Below, piece by piece: positions 46,801 to 61,122 of a stretch of DNA of 64,000 bases (position 1 is the stretch's first letter; each line of letters begins with the position of its first letter). This DNA comes from Diadema setosum (Eukaryota; Echinodermata; Echinoidea; Diadematoida; Diadematidae). The DNA is taken from contig CM067075.1 of assembly GCA_033980235.1 (NCBI GenBank), positions 10,260,608 to 10,324,607 on the forward strand, written 5' to 3'. The position numbers were made by a program, and so were the translations under genes. The notes beneath the pieces were generated by a model. That model saw only the letters and a program-made list of their open reading frames with translations. It was not told the origin of the DNA and did no database searches.

Positions 46801-49800
46801 GCTTCCATGCGTTTTCCTAAAAGGAATGACTTGTCTCTTTTTTTCTCTACAGAGACTGCGACAATTTTTCCCGGGCTCATACCTTGCTCCACTTGCCCAA
46901 GATTCGAGAAACGTTGTAGTCCTGATCCGGGAATTGTATAACGTAAGTCATATGGTCTTTTATCTGGGGTGGCCTCTTTAGAGTTGTCATTGCTCTACCA
47001 GAGGCCCCAGAACCAGATGACCCTTTAATGATTGGGACCTGAGTCACGTACCCATGTTTTCACCGATGCACGTCACCGATACCCACATGTCAACACAGCC
47101 CACGAGTCACACAGCCCACGAGTCACACAGCCCACGAGTCATACAACCCACAAGTCATTCAGCCTAAGCACAGTACGAGCGGGACACTATCATGTAGAAT
47201 AAGCCCACAAGCGGTACGGTCCACCAGCGCGACATTAGGCATTACCAAGGCCCATGAGTCCGAAACTTGTTTATAACTATTTTGAATCACAATTAAAAGT
47301 TGGGCTTTTGTTCCGTCTTCAAATGATTAACACAAAGCCACGAGTCCGATACTGGGCAGAAAAAAAAAATGCTCACGAATCCGACATTGCATCACGAGGC
47401 TTAATGTACGCACTGTCGGTCTCGTGAGCCTTTTTTGCCTATAAGAGTCGGAATCGCGGAGCTATACTTATCTCATGTCTGACTCATGAGCCCTATTTGC
47501 CTAGTGTCTAGCTCATGGGCTGTTAACTCGTGGGCCATGACTCGTGGGTGTCGGGCTGTCGAAATGACGATTTTGTGACGATTTTTTGTTGTTGTTGATG
47601 ACAATTGACAACGTCAATTTGTCGACGAAATGAAAATTCCGTTGACGAAATAACAATTTCGTCACGCAATAAGTATTTTGTCTCGAAATGACAATTTTGT
47701 CAACGAAATGATAATGTCGTCAACAAAATTGTCAATGATATTCGTAGACGAAATAATTTCGAAATTGTCATGTCCTGAGGAATGAGAGCATGCGACACTT
47801 GGCGCCTGAATGTACGAGCTTATCCTCAAAGTTAACTATCCTCGAAGTCCAGGATCACCGTCTGAACGTAACTTAAGTAAAGTTTTCTTTCGTGATGCTC
47901 TCTGTTTTTATCTAATTAAGTAGAATTTCGTAATATGAAAACATGTGGACTATTATAACATAGGGCCCAAAGTATGACAGAACACGTAAGGACCGGACGC
48001 TTTCTGTCAATCACCGGAAGTGATAGGGTTCGCTGGAATGGCTATTACACGTAAGATCAGGAAAAAGCTTGTGATGAGTTCGAACCCCGTTGGTGTCCGC
48101 TACTTTTGGCAGCTCTGTAGAAGGAGCATGTATTGACAATTTAACCATTATTAACTATGCAACTATCTCTGCAGAAAGCTCACAGAAAGGTAAGCAAAGA
48201 ACCCGCTTCCCCCGCCCCATCCCCTTTCCTCTCCGTACGAGTGGGGTATCGTACACTGAGTGTCTCAAAACATGTGCCCAAAAAGTAAAGTAATGAGAAG
48301 CTACGGAATAAATCTCCTTCCTTGCAAATATTGGTTTTTGTTGTAGTCTGCTATTTGGAGGTAACACGTCTCTATCGTTTGTTATGTTGCAGCTGATAAC
48401 ATCGAATGTCGAGCTCAAAGTTCGCGCAGACGACGCGCTTCGCTTTGATTTCACCGCGTATTGCGAGCAGGGCGTGGCGACCCCTAACTCGACGTCTTGC
48501 TCGGGCCTCGCCAGTGGGGAAGCCGCGCACTTCCGCGTCGATGTAACCGCCGAGGGCTGCGTGGAGGGTGGTAGAACAAGGTATGGAGCGCTGTCAAATA
48601 AGTTATTCAGAGTAAAATCGGAATAGTGATATTTGATGCCAACCACAAGTGCAGAATAGCTGAGGTGATGATGACCTATTAACTTAGAACTCTCAAATCG
48701 ATTTGTACACAATTGTTGTTGTTGTTGTTGGTTTTTAAAGGCGCCTCATTCAATATTGAATATTTACGCCTTTTATCTCATATATTCAATAAAAAGAAAT
48801 TCATACTCATTTTTCCGACAACGGAAAAAAAACAATAATTTCATCGTTATATAACTAATATAATAATCGTGATAATAATTTGGCGCGGGGAGCAATCTGT
48901 ACGCAAATACCTTTTTTTTTTTATCAACAGTGATTAAAAAAAAAGGTATTTTCCGATATATTTGCAACCATATATTATAATCCTGTTGAGTTTCTGCGGC
49001 GAAATTTTTGATTGGAAGGATTTTAAGCTTGTCTTTAAAACTTCATGTCAAATTAAAATAGTGAAATCTCGTGAAGATTCATAAGCAAGTCAATGTAATG
49101 CTTGTGAGGCCGTGACATCACTTCATGCAATTTAGATAATGCCTGCTACTAATTATCCTTACATCACTAATTTAAGCACAAATGTTCAACTTTAGAATTC
49201 CACATTTCTTTATAATATGGTTGATGTTCGTTATTCCGAAGGTTCGTGAGTCTAACAATGAAATAACGTTTTATGGCGTTTTCAGAAGGTTCTTATTTCG
49301 GAGGTCCATTAATCCGAAAATGAAAAATAAAATGGGATTCGTTAATCCGAAGGTTCTTCAATGGATGATGTGTGACACACTTTACCTTTGAATGTTCTCC
49401 TGACAAATCTAATGATCCTATATACATAAATGTTGTTCATCATCATCATCATCTTCTTCTGCATTGCGTCGGAATTCAGTGATAGAAATTGGGATAAAAA
49501 TTGGGAAAATCATCATGAAATGCAATCCCTTTATTTCTCTGTCTTTCTCTTTAACCGGCATTTTTTCTCATTTTTCGGTCTTCACGTTGGCAGTTTTACC
49601 ATCAGTCCAGTTGGTATCGCCGAAGCGATGACGGTCAACGTCGAAATCGTTTGTGATTGCGACTGCGAGGACGACGCGGTGAGACCATGAGATGTATAAT
49701 AGATGTGATAACTTTCGTTCAAGTATTATCATTAGGGGATCTACACAAAATGGGATGGCTCGTTAATGACTGGAATTATACTGCATGTGATTATATTACA

Positions 49801-52800
49801 AATGTAAATATCCTATACGATAGGAAATTGTTGAAATTGTTAAAAATAGGCGTATTTTTCAATTATGTTATAACTGTGTTATTTCATGATGTACATTCCA
49901 TTGATATGAAATTGCTGAAGATAGATAAATCAAATCAAATATCTCATTTAGCAGATGATTGTATTACAATAATGGTTGTAAAATTCATCTCAATTAGTAG
50001 TTGTCCTCGCTATAGATGTACAACACTGAATAATATATTTGACGGATCCGAGCTATCCCCGTGTCGATAAAATGCTATACGGGATAAAATGCTTTTTTTT
50101 TTTGCGAAAGAGAACTTCAAATTCACAGGAAAGAGACCTATTTTAACGATGATTATAGGGGAACTTAGGCGTTGACAGAGAGCAACTGTATAACAAAACT
50201 TTTGTTTTATCATTCAGTTGAAATGTCCTTGTTTCCTGTACTCGTGTATAAGGCCCTTCTTTTTTTTTCATTTTAAAATTTAACTTCAAGATTGTTGAAG
50301 TCATGAAGTGAAATCAATATTAGAAGTAAAGTGGCAATAGATCTCCTTGTTTATGTCATAATAACTTTACATGTACACGTCTTGCAAATTTGGACATCTA
50401 TCTGCTGGCATGCTTTACCTCCCATCAGGTCGTAGATAGTCCCCTGTGCAACAGCAATGGGAGGTACGAGTGCGGACAGTGTATCTGCAACCCAGGAAGA
50501 TATGGAAGGCTATGTCAGTATAGTGGCAATTTCAGACGGTGCATGGCGTAAGTTACGTGACTATACTCATTGATTATAGATTTTCTATTGTGACCAAAGG
50601 TAATTTTCATAGCAGGTTCTTCCTTTGATTATAATGTTAAGAAATGTGAATGATATTAGAATAAATGACAATAATTGTGATAATAGGACCAGGGGCCCGT
50701 TGCATAAAAGTTACTGTTATGTTAACTTTGCCATCCAATGGTAACTTCCATGGAATTCTTGATTCTGATTGGCTGTTGAGTATTGTTACCATGGTAGTAA
50801 CCATTGGACGGCAAAGTTACCACAATAGTAACTTTTATGCAACCACCCCCTGTAATTGTTTAACTCTACTACTGCCTGTATGATTATTGTCAAAATCATT
50901 AAAAACACAGGACGTAATGGAAATAATGGGGGTAATTATCGTCATCATACCTAAAACTTATAGCGCATTTTAACAGAGTCGCTTCGTCTGTACGTCATAA
51001 TTGCAACCAGAAACAACACACAGAACAATGCATTGTATTAGTATAATGTTGTAAATAGGCAAGCTTCCGAGGTATTCTTTCTGTAATAACTTTAAGAGAC
51101 TGTTCCAGAATCCATAGGAGGCACATAAGAGTATGCAAGGTGCAAGTAAATATAATCAAAATTGCTACGGGTCGTAACTTACAAAAATATCTTAGACATG
51201 ATTATTAGCATAGAAAAATGCCTTTATAGAAATTTGTTTGCATGTTTTATAAATGACTACTTTTCATGAATGATTCATTCGTGTTTATTTCTTTGCAATT
51301 ATATCTTTGGTCTTTCTCTTGCTCTGTCTTATCCGTCCATCCATCTATCTATCTCTCATACACTTTCCCCCTCGATTTTGGTCTCTTCTCTCTGAATGTA
51401 GACCAAATTCCAAAATAGTGTGCTCTGGACGAGGCCGCTGCATCAACGAAGAATGTGTTTGCAACGAACCGAAGGTCTGTTTGTCTGTTTGTCTGCCGCA
51501 AGCTCTATGATGTATGTTATTATTTGTTGTGTTTCCATTCAAAAGCACCTTTCCGGTGGACGGATAGTACTGACGGAACACACCAAAGATGTGTTCGAAT
51601 GATTCGGCGCCACCTAACTTCACAAACAAAACTTGAATCATTTCACTTTTTCTCAATTGTGTTTCTGTTAGATCCTCACATTGCACTAGGATCCCAAATG
51701 CTCCCGTTGATTCTTGCTTTTAGTAGTATTGAGGCCTTTAAGTGATTCTTCTGTGCCCAGAGGCACCAATGTACACTCCTATGTACACTCCTATAAGAGC
51801 AATAACATTTTATAGACCATAGTTTCCGTTATTTTGTTTCGAATGGGTTAATGCCACTGTAGCTTATATCTGCAGTGAAAATCTTCTTTTTTCTTTTGTC
51901 TGTTGTATAGTTTGTAATAACAATAAATTTCCCTGCTGAAAAAACAACACAAAACAAACAACAAAAACACCTCGTCCAACAGTTCACCATATGTTCACAT
52001 AGTCGGCTATGCGAAAACGCTCGAATTTAACAGTGTAAAGATGAATTCACACTGTGATGTGGTTTTTCACGGAGAGTTCACATAGTGTGGTCCTGATTCA
52101 CACAGTGGGAATGGATGATCACAGTGTGTTCACAATGTTGAAGCGCTCGAATGTAACAGTGTGGAGTGATTTCACATTGTGTTCACACTGTGTTCTTACA
52201 TGTGTATGCACTGTGTTTCATATTGTGATCACACTGTGGGACACTGTGTTCTTTCCGGCAGGTTTTTCATAGTGGGGGGGGGGGGGAACAAATACTAATT
52301 CGTTGCAACTGATTGACAAATTGCCCCACATCGACGTAAATAAGCACTGAATTGATCAGTGTTTTAGTAGTAGCCATGATAAAAAATCATGGGCGTACAT
52401 ACTCGAGCAGGATTCGAACCTACGACCTCCTGATCACCGGACAGGCGTCATCTCCACTAGACCACCGAGCTTTCGCCCGACAGCAAGTGTTGGTTCTAAT
52501 CCTTATAGATGCAGCGGGTACTGCTTTGTTATTCAAATTCATGAAATTCTTTACGTCGATGTGGGGCAATTTGTCAATCAGTTGCAATGAAAACAGCTCG
52601 ACGGAAGAATTTCATGAATTTAAATACTAATTCTCTTTACACACCATTTTCAAGTTCAAGCAAAATTAGACGAGCAGAATGGCAGAATTTCACCCAAAAT
52701 CGGACATTGTGAAATGTTCGCACAAGGATCGGACAAGTGAAATTGTAAAGGTTTGCATGTTTTCACCAAATGCATGCAAATTTTTAAAAGTAATGACGTG

Positions 52801-54494
52801 ATCACATCCCCCACCCCCATTTGTTGGGACATATTTTGTGAAATCCAGGTTCTCGTCGATGATTTGGCAATTGCAATCTCTCTCCCTAAAAGTCACAAGG
52901 CGTTGCAAGTGACTACAAGACTTTCAAAAATATAGTTTAATGTGAAGGATAGATATTGTTCTTTAAGTGATTTCATGTTGATGGGGAACATTTTGATGAC
53001 GATTTATTTGCAGTTCTATGAGCAACTTGTGAAAAGATGTTGTCTATGCTAATTGCACCAATCACACGGATGTACAAAATAATGGCGAACTAAAACCCTA
53101 TGGTTCCTTATTTTAGGTCGGATTTTGACAAAAAACGTGCTATCACTCCGTTCACCTGACTTTGTAGTTTATTTATAAGCGCAAACTTGACCATAGTGTG
53201 GAGTTGCCGTTTAAAATCCGTTTTTGCTTCACTCTCTGTCTCTTTTAATCCAATCATCTCAAACTCAGAACCCATACCACCGCTTTTATGGGTCCTTCTG
53301 CCAGTGTGATAACTTTAGCTGCCCGTATTTCGAGGGACAAATTTGTGGAGGTGAGAGACTGGAACCACGAGAACCGTACTATACAAAATAAAGCACATAA
53401 CACAGGATATATAGTACATGTAGTAAGAAATATCCTACCAATGATAGCTTTGGAACAGTCGAAAACACGGGGAGAATGTGAGTGTATTTTGTACTGTTCT
53501 AAAGTCTCCAGGTAATGTGCATTATCTGTTTTATAAAAAGCCGACATGATTTGAATTCCGCGGCAGCCATTTTCGTAAGGTTCCCATCCCAGGCCGGCGC
53601 TATAGTTCGAAACTAACTCAGTATATAGTTAGCATACACAGACAACACATTGCTCTTCACTGTAATTAGTACATAACAGACGGTTAATGACGTTGAACAC
53701 AGACGGGTGGTCGCTATTGATGGTACCGATGATTATTTTGTACATTGATGCCCCGTGGAAGGTAAAATTGGGTCTTTAGTCAACGGTAAAAGAAAGGCCA
53801 CATGACGGATCTCAGCCATTCATTTGACTAGGATCCATATCACTATTTTTGAAATATTTTATAAGGAAATGACGATATTCTTGTTTGTTTTTGATAAGAT
53901 ATGTCAATCATTAATTTTGTCGAGTTCACGTAATGACTCACACCATGAGACCACTAACGGTTAGGATCGAGATTGCATGACTTATTTCTGATGCTAGTTT
54001 AGAGAATGACAATAATATCTTATCCTTGAACTAAGTCATACACTGCAGTGCAACGATAAACAATATACCATTAACTTTACCGCATCTGTATAACCAGGGC
54101 CCCATTTCATAAAAAGTTGATATGATAGCAACTCCTGCTGGAATGACAATTGTCACGGTAACGACAAGAATGCAGTTTCTTGATTGGCTGTAGCTTTGGA
54201 AATTTGTCATTCCAGCAAGAGTTACTATCCTAATATCTTTTATGAAATGGAGTCCAGGTATCCATTTTGGTGAAGAGGGAGAAAATGGCTTAAACACCAT
54301 GTTCTCGGTATAGATAGTAATCGTCGCATAGGATTCGAACCCAGAGGCTCTTCTTTCTACGGGTCTGGAGCGTTTTCCACTCTGCCACGTTTATACTGTA
54401 TATCATATATAATTATTTTTGTCTTTCGGTTTTGTTTTGTTTTATTTTTTTCCTTTTCTTTCTTTCATTTCTGTCTTTTTCTTCTCCTTCCTAT

Positions 54495-54537
<43 letters not shown>

Positions 54538-56502
54538 TTTTATTTTATTTTATTTTATTTTTTTTTTGGTGTTTTTCCAGGTGCAGAGCACGGACAGTGC
54601 GAATGTGACGGAGACTACGACCTTCAGAGCGCGTGTGTGTGCACGGCGAACTACACCGGAGACTCGTGTGGCTGTCTCAACGCACCGGAGCGGTGTCTGT
54701 CTCCGAACGGGGTATGACTATTGTCTGGGGAATAGTTCATGATCAAAATAACTGCTATACCCTCTTCCCTTGTAATGCCTCTAAACCCCATCTAAAGACC
54801 GGCCAGCCGCTCATAACATATACTTTCTAATTATGAATGTTACATGAAAATTGAATCCCACAGTGATACGATTAAGTAAATTTTTATCAATGCTTTCTTA
54901 CACGAACAGTTGACGAAGAAAGTACATGCTTACATGCCAAGAAATGACATCTTTTGGCGAAACCATGAATAAAACAATTTTTCTGACATGTTCTAAGGTA
55001 TTTAGGTTTTAATGGAATCCATTGTTACATACTGTTGTGAGGTGTAAGATGAATCGGCACCTATTGAACTTTTATATAATTCAGCTGATATTTGCTTATA
55101 AGGTGTACTAAATAATATAAAATAAGGACGTCGCTTTATTTTTGAGACTTTTTTTTTTTTTAATTGAGAGTAAAACTTACCCCAAAATGTTGTCCCATGT
55201 AATCACATCTGACTCAAAAGATGTCCTATGATGTTATCTGAAACACTTGCTCTGGGGATAAATCTTTTATTGCCTAGTAAGCTTCGTTTTGTTTTTCTAG
55301 TATAAATCTTTATTACATAATATACTCAGTGAATTTTCTTACATAATGACCTGCTCACTTTGTCCCCTCTTTGAAGAATTAATGGTATTTTTTTTTCCTG
55401 GATGTTCGCAATGTTGTCATCTATGCCATTTTGCCTATAGCATTTTGAAGTTTACTTTCCATATGTTACTCCTGCTCATACGTCCCTCTATTTTCTATTT
55501 TCTTGTCTTTTTTTCAGGCGTCAAAATATTACTTTTTTCCCACAACTATATCTTTTGTTTCTCTTGGCATGCTTCTGCCGAAGATCGCTTTTTCTGTTGT
55601 TCTGTTTCTGTTTCTGTTGTGCGTTCTTGTCTGCTATTTTGTCTTCAATTTGTCAGTCTTGTCCATCCCGTTTTGTCCTGTACAGCCTTTTCTTCAGTAG
55701 TTGTTTTGTTGTTTAGTCCTGTTTCATGTTTGTTCGCGTCTATGAAAGTGTATATCTGGTAATCTAATTTTCAGTGGGCTTCCAGACTTCTTCCACTTTG
55801 TTATTTTTTGTATCTACGATGATTCAATTTATCTTTCCATCGATGTTCTTTTTCAGAGGGGCCCACATACTACAAGCTCTGTCTTTTTAGTGGGTCCTTT
55901 TTTTTCGCACTTTAAGCAACGGTATCCATGTACTTCACTTTGATCACTTCTGTATCTTTTTTACTATACAATGTATGATTACTATAGGTCCTCAATTGTT
56001 ATTGTCTTTTCATTTCACTATGTTCTATTTACCTTATTCTCTGTTATCAAAAGAAGTGAAACACATGTTTTGTCGAAAAATGAAATAAACTTTGAATTGA
56101 ATTGAAAAAAAAAAAGAGATTTAGGATATCAGTGATTTATCCATTCATGCGTTTTAATTTTTGTTTGCTTCCCAAAATTCTCACGGCTTAATTAAACTTT
56201 ATTTTTTATTTCATTTTTTTTATCATGCAGCTGATATGTAACGGTCACGGAAAATGCGAGTGTGGTGTGTGCAAATGTGATGCGGATTCACGATTTTCCG
56301 GCCCAACATGCTCCGATTGTGGCGTAAGTATAGTGACACTTCATCTTTCTTTCTTGAGAATGGGGGTTACATTATCACTGAATCGATTTGCACCAAGTTG
56401 ATGATATATAATGATGAGCACGATGAAAATCAATGACGATGGCTATGTTAGTGTCATTATCATTATTTGATAAATTGATTAATTTATTAGTTATTATTAT
56501 TA

Positions 56503-56540
<38 letters not shown>

Positions 56541-57177
56541 GTTATTAATATTATTATTATTATTATCATTATTATTATTGTTATTAATATTATTATTATT
56601 ATTATTATTATATTTATTATTATTATTATTATTATCATCATCATCATCATCATCATTACCACCATCATCATTATTGTAGGAAGTAGTCTTATTTCTACAT
56701 AATCTTACCTCCTTCCATCACCTCACACACGGTGCTTATCCAACGCTCTTTTCAACATGCTTACCTCGACCCACTCTGAAGTTGCACGTCAACTCCACTG
56801 ACTGAGTAACGCTCAGGTGGGTTGCGAAGTAACACACACACGTAATAAACGTGTGGATTCACCCACCCACATCATAGAAGCTCAACTTCCTACTGGAAAC
56901 CGGAATTGTACACCTAATGATATGCAATGCACAAAGTATAAAAGTCGCCGCGATTATAGCTGATTTATAGGAAACAGTATATCGGTCGCTATCGTGTTTG
57001 TTAGTACATTCATGTCTATTTTCCCAATTGCATATAGAGACATTAATCTATTTTTGTGATATACAAAATACAAAATTTGATATGCAAATACGGTTTATCA
57101 TTATCATTATTATTCAAGCCCAACACTTTCAGCTATTCTCTCTTTATTTTTGTATTTATTAATTGAATGAATGAATG

Positions 57178-57249
<72 letters not shown>

Positions 57250-60200
57250 GTATGTACCAGTACAGGTCTGACATAAACATGGCTATCATTAATGCCATTA
57301 TCACTGTATTGTTATTATATATAGGATCGTTATTATCGTCATTATAAGCATATAAGGCGATTGTTATTGGTTTATCGCTCTTTCGTTCGTCCCTCTGTCT
57401 TTAACAATCTGGTTCAGATATGTACGGGCCAGTGTGGTGTGTACGAGGAATGCGTACAGTGCAAAATCTTCAATGAGGGTCCCCTGAAAGAGCGCGAGTG
57501 CAACATGTGTAGAGCACGCATGGTTATCGTTTCGGAGCTTCCCGAGGGTGAGTTGATGAGATCTTCATAACTTTTCACATGGTACTCCGGAATAGGTCCT
57601 CAACTAAGAGTTTCACGGACAACAAAATATATATTCTATATATTTCATAAGGCTTCAAGTCTGCTTTCCATCTGTTCGTGCCAAGGAACGGATATGACAC
57701 GATGTGGTCCAATGCTTTCTTCTATAAGTAACTTGAAGATGTTGTGAGAAAAGTATGATAGAAAATAAAAAATGGTCCTTTTGCGTCAATCTCAAGATGT
57801 AAAAGAATCAATCAACGTACGTAATACACTGTCATGGCACTGTGTACATACGCGTAGGCGTGTGTGTGTGTGTGTGTGTGTGTGTTTGAGGTTTTGTGTG
57901 TATACATAATTATGTCTAGTATTCATCCATTTTGATTCATATGAGGCAAGTATTATGTTTATGGATGTGTATTTATTCAAGACCTGTATTAAGAAACACG
58001 CATACAGATGCGTATGCCTGCAATATTACAACAGAGTAGAACATAAACTGTAGAAAATTTCAGAGATAAAAGGGGGAAATGCAACTGAAAGGCAAAGAAT
58101 GAGCTCCGTTTTATCTCTCCATTAAGACAAGATTTGTTCATGAATTATTGAAGATTTTACTATAGTTTCCTTATAATCGTCATTTTTAATCCATGCTTGA
58201 CATTATGTGCTACATGGTATTTGTGATTTGGCCCCTGTTTTTCATCTTTCCAACATGACTCTATAATCATCTTAAATTGAATTGATGAAAGATCTCGCCG
58301 GTACACTGGGCATTATTCTATTTTTGAGCAGAAATGCATTGTATATACACAAATCGTAATCACGTCATATTTTGTTCCAGTGAAAAACGTCTACAACTGC
58401 ACCATCAGCCACGCGGGCACGGAAGTGACCAGTGTTTTCGTACTACACTTCGTCCGTGGCCCAAATAGCCTTCCTCTCGTCTACGTCATTAAAGAAACCC
58501 CGACTCCGCCCACATCAGGTATCAATAATTAGCCGTATTTTGCCATCCCCCATGCCTTCTCTTATCCCAAAGTCACTTTAATCACTAAGCAACCAGCTTT
58601 TAAAATAATTCAGATGACCAGGGGAAACCAATAGGCGCAATGTTTGAAGCGACGAGAAATTATCATTTTCCTTTGAGCCAAACGAGCGGTTAAAACGAAG
58701 TACAAGCTGTAAAACGAAATAAATAAAGGATATGTTTGATACTTCTTGATGCTTAAGAAGCAGCGAGAAAAAGAAAAACAAGAGGTACTGTTACGACCAC
58801 AATCACTCTGAGAATGATCGCACAAAAGAAACAATCAACTAATGTTCAGGCGGTTTATTAACAGTGATATTGTGGGTACAGACTCGTAATCAGGTAATCG
58901 GTTTTCACATCAGTACAATAATGATCAATAGAAACAGTTACAAATCAGTAATGAAATCACTTACACTTAGTACATGCAATATCCCTGGAAATGTCCAAAT
59001 ACGATGCTCGATGCACAAAGGAATGATCCACGATGCACCGATGAATGATACCTTCGACGTAAATCCAGAGGTGCAGGTTACGATAGTCCAAGGTATATAG
59101 ATCCGGGGTAAAATCCAAGTTATGTGTCCACAGCAAAACGTGCAGAATCCAAACGTTATGACGACCACGTCCAGTTGATGTGTTGAAGATGATTCACTTT
59201 CTAATGTCCAGCGAGGAATCCAGCCCGTCACAGCTTTGCCGTAACAATGTCCGTTGACACTAAAATATGGAGTCTATCTCCAATGTAGGCAAATTAATTC
59301 TCTGCAGGCAAAATGTCTCCCAGGCCTTATCTCCACAAACACAGTTTGTATAGCAGGTAGATTAGCAGCAGGTAACACAGGACTGACTATAACAAGTCGC
59401 TTCAGAGCCAGAAGTGACGTAACTCTCAGAGCAGTGGTGTTGGGTACTCTGCCTACTGCAGAATTTCTCCAGCTTATATACTATCCATTCACCCCTTTCT
59501 AGTACATTCTGTAATTTTCTCCACCCTGGGGCCACATACCTGAACATACTGGCAAGTCCAAATTCCAGGCAATCCTGGATGACTCACTGCCTAATATGTG
59601 CATAACATCATTGCCAAAATTAACTACCAATCACATTGGGCTACAAGGGCAGTGCCTCACTCAGCCAGTACTTCCTAGAATTTTCTGGAATGGGTGAAAT
59701 CATTCTAGATTGAGTGAGCTATAATGTATTTCCTGTCACATGCATACATGTACTGTAGCTACATTGTATACCATGTAGAAAATTCTCCACTGATCTGGTC
59801 AGCCTGTATGTACTATATCTAATATCATATAGAATGTTCTCCATTAATCTGGTCTACCTGTGTACATACACATTAAACAACCATGCATACAGCCTTGATA
59901 CATGTACATAACTACTTGTGTGTACATTTGTGACAGGTACCAAGAAGCACAAACATGACTTAGATGTTCCTTTGAAGTTTACCGTAAAGCGAAAAAAAAA
60001 AAGAAACAATGTTTTAATAATTCGATAAGTTTTCAATGATGTACTTGCATTTTCTTTATTTTTTCACAAAAGAAATCCCAGCAAATTTCTTTTTCAGGAT
60101 TTTCCTCTAATTCCCACTTCTGCTGTGTCTTACTCTAGGATCAAGAACAATGGAAATAGGTGGGATCCTGGTCACCATACTCGCCATTTGCCTCATTGCT

Positions 60201-61091
60201 GTACTAGCAATCTTCGCGCTCTTAGTAATACGTCGGTAAGAAGTTTTCATTTTCTCTACTTATCTCTATACAACTACAGATCACTGTGTTTGCCTTGGTA
60301 TCTTTATTCCCTCTGCCCTCTCTTGTGCAAAAGTGTCTACTTTACAATATAGGCTGTAGGTGATGTGTAAGGCCCGCAATAGCTCGGTGTCTCTGGGAGA
60401 GCCGAGTTGCTCAGCGAGAACATCGTTATACAGAACACGCTGTATACCAATACAGTGTATTTCTATCATCAGTCATATCGCTGATTATCTCACACTGGTA
60501 TATTGTTATTCTGAATGTAGAACTAGCCGATATTTTAATATTTGAGTAAGGTAAGTATTCTGAACAAAAAATTCCCCTACCCCCCCCCCCCCCCGACGTT
60601 TCGCGTGATTATTCCGCAACGCATGATGCTCTTGACGCGACATTTTATGACTTTTTTCTTTTAAGTATCGCGCAACTTTTGAGACCAAATTTGTTGCTCC
60701 CGGGCATACTGTTTTGAAGCCATGCCCCTTTGAAAAAAATTCGTCGACCCAAAAATTGCTCAAAAACATGATTTTGTGTACAAATCCAGTGTACATTTTT
60801 GCAATTAATTCATATAAAGATAAATATTTTTACTTTCAACGGCTGATAATGATTCATTTTAGCCTGATTATGCTTTAAAAAAAGTTTCTGCGACAAATTT
60901 TGACGAAAAAACAAAAAAAAACAAAAGTAAAAAAAAGAAATGCATAAGAAATTCAATAAAGAATAAAGTACATAAGAAACAATTATGAAGCCGAATTTTC
61001 GCTTCAATATTATTGTTGAGGATATTGAAAAGAATATATTCACCAAAGATTAGAAGTCTTATAGCTTTATTGTTTTTTTTATTTATAGGCA

Positions 61092-61122
<31 letters not shown>

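Noticed and set aside
52412..52475. Functional tRNA gene (minus strand)
   Set aside because: The anticodon stem has a mismatch, the acceptor ends do not pair, and it lies in an inverted-repeat element.
54419..54742. 107-residue open frame over exon 17
   Set aside because: It starts in a T-rich simple repeat and uses a different frame from the I-EGF3 coding sequence.
56375..56702. Poly-Ile/Met open frames
   Set aside because: Produced by the ATT trinucleotide repeat.
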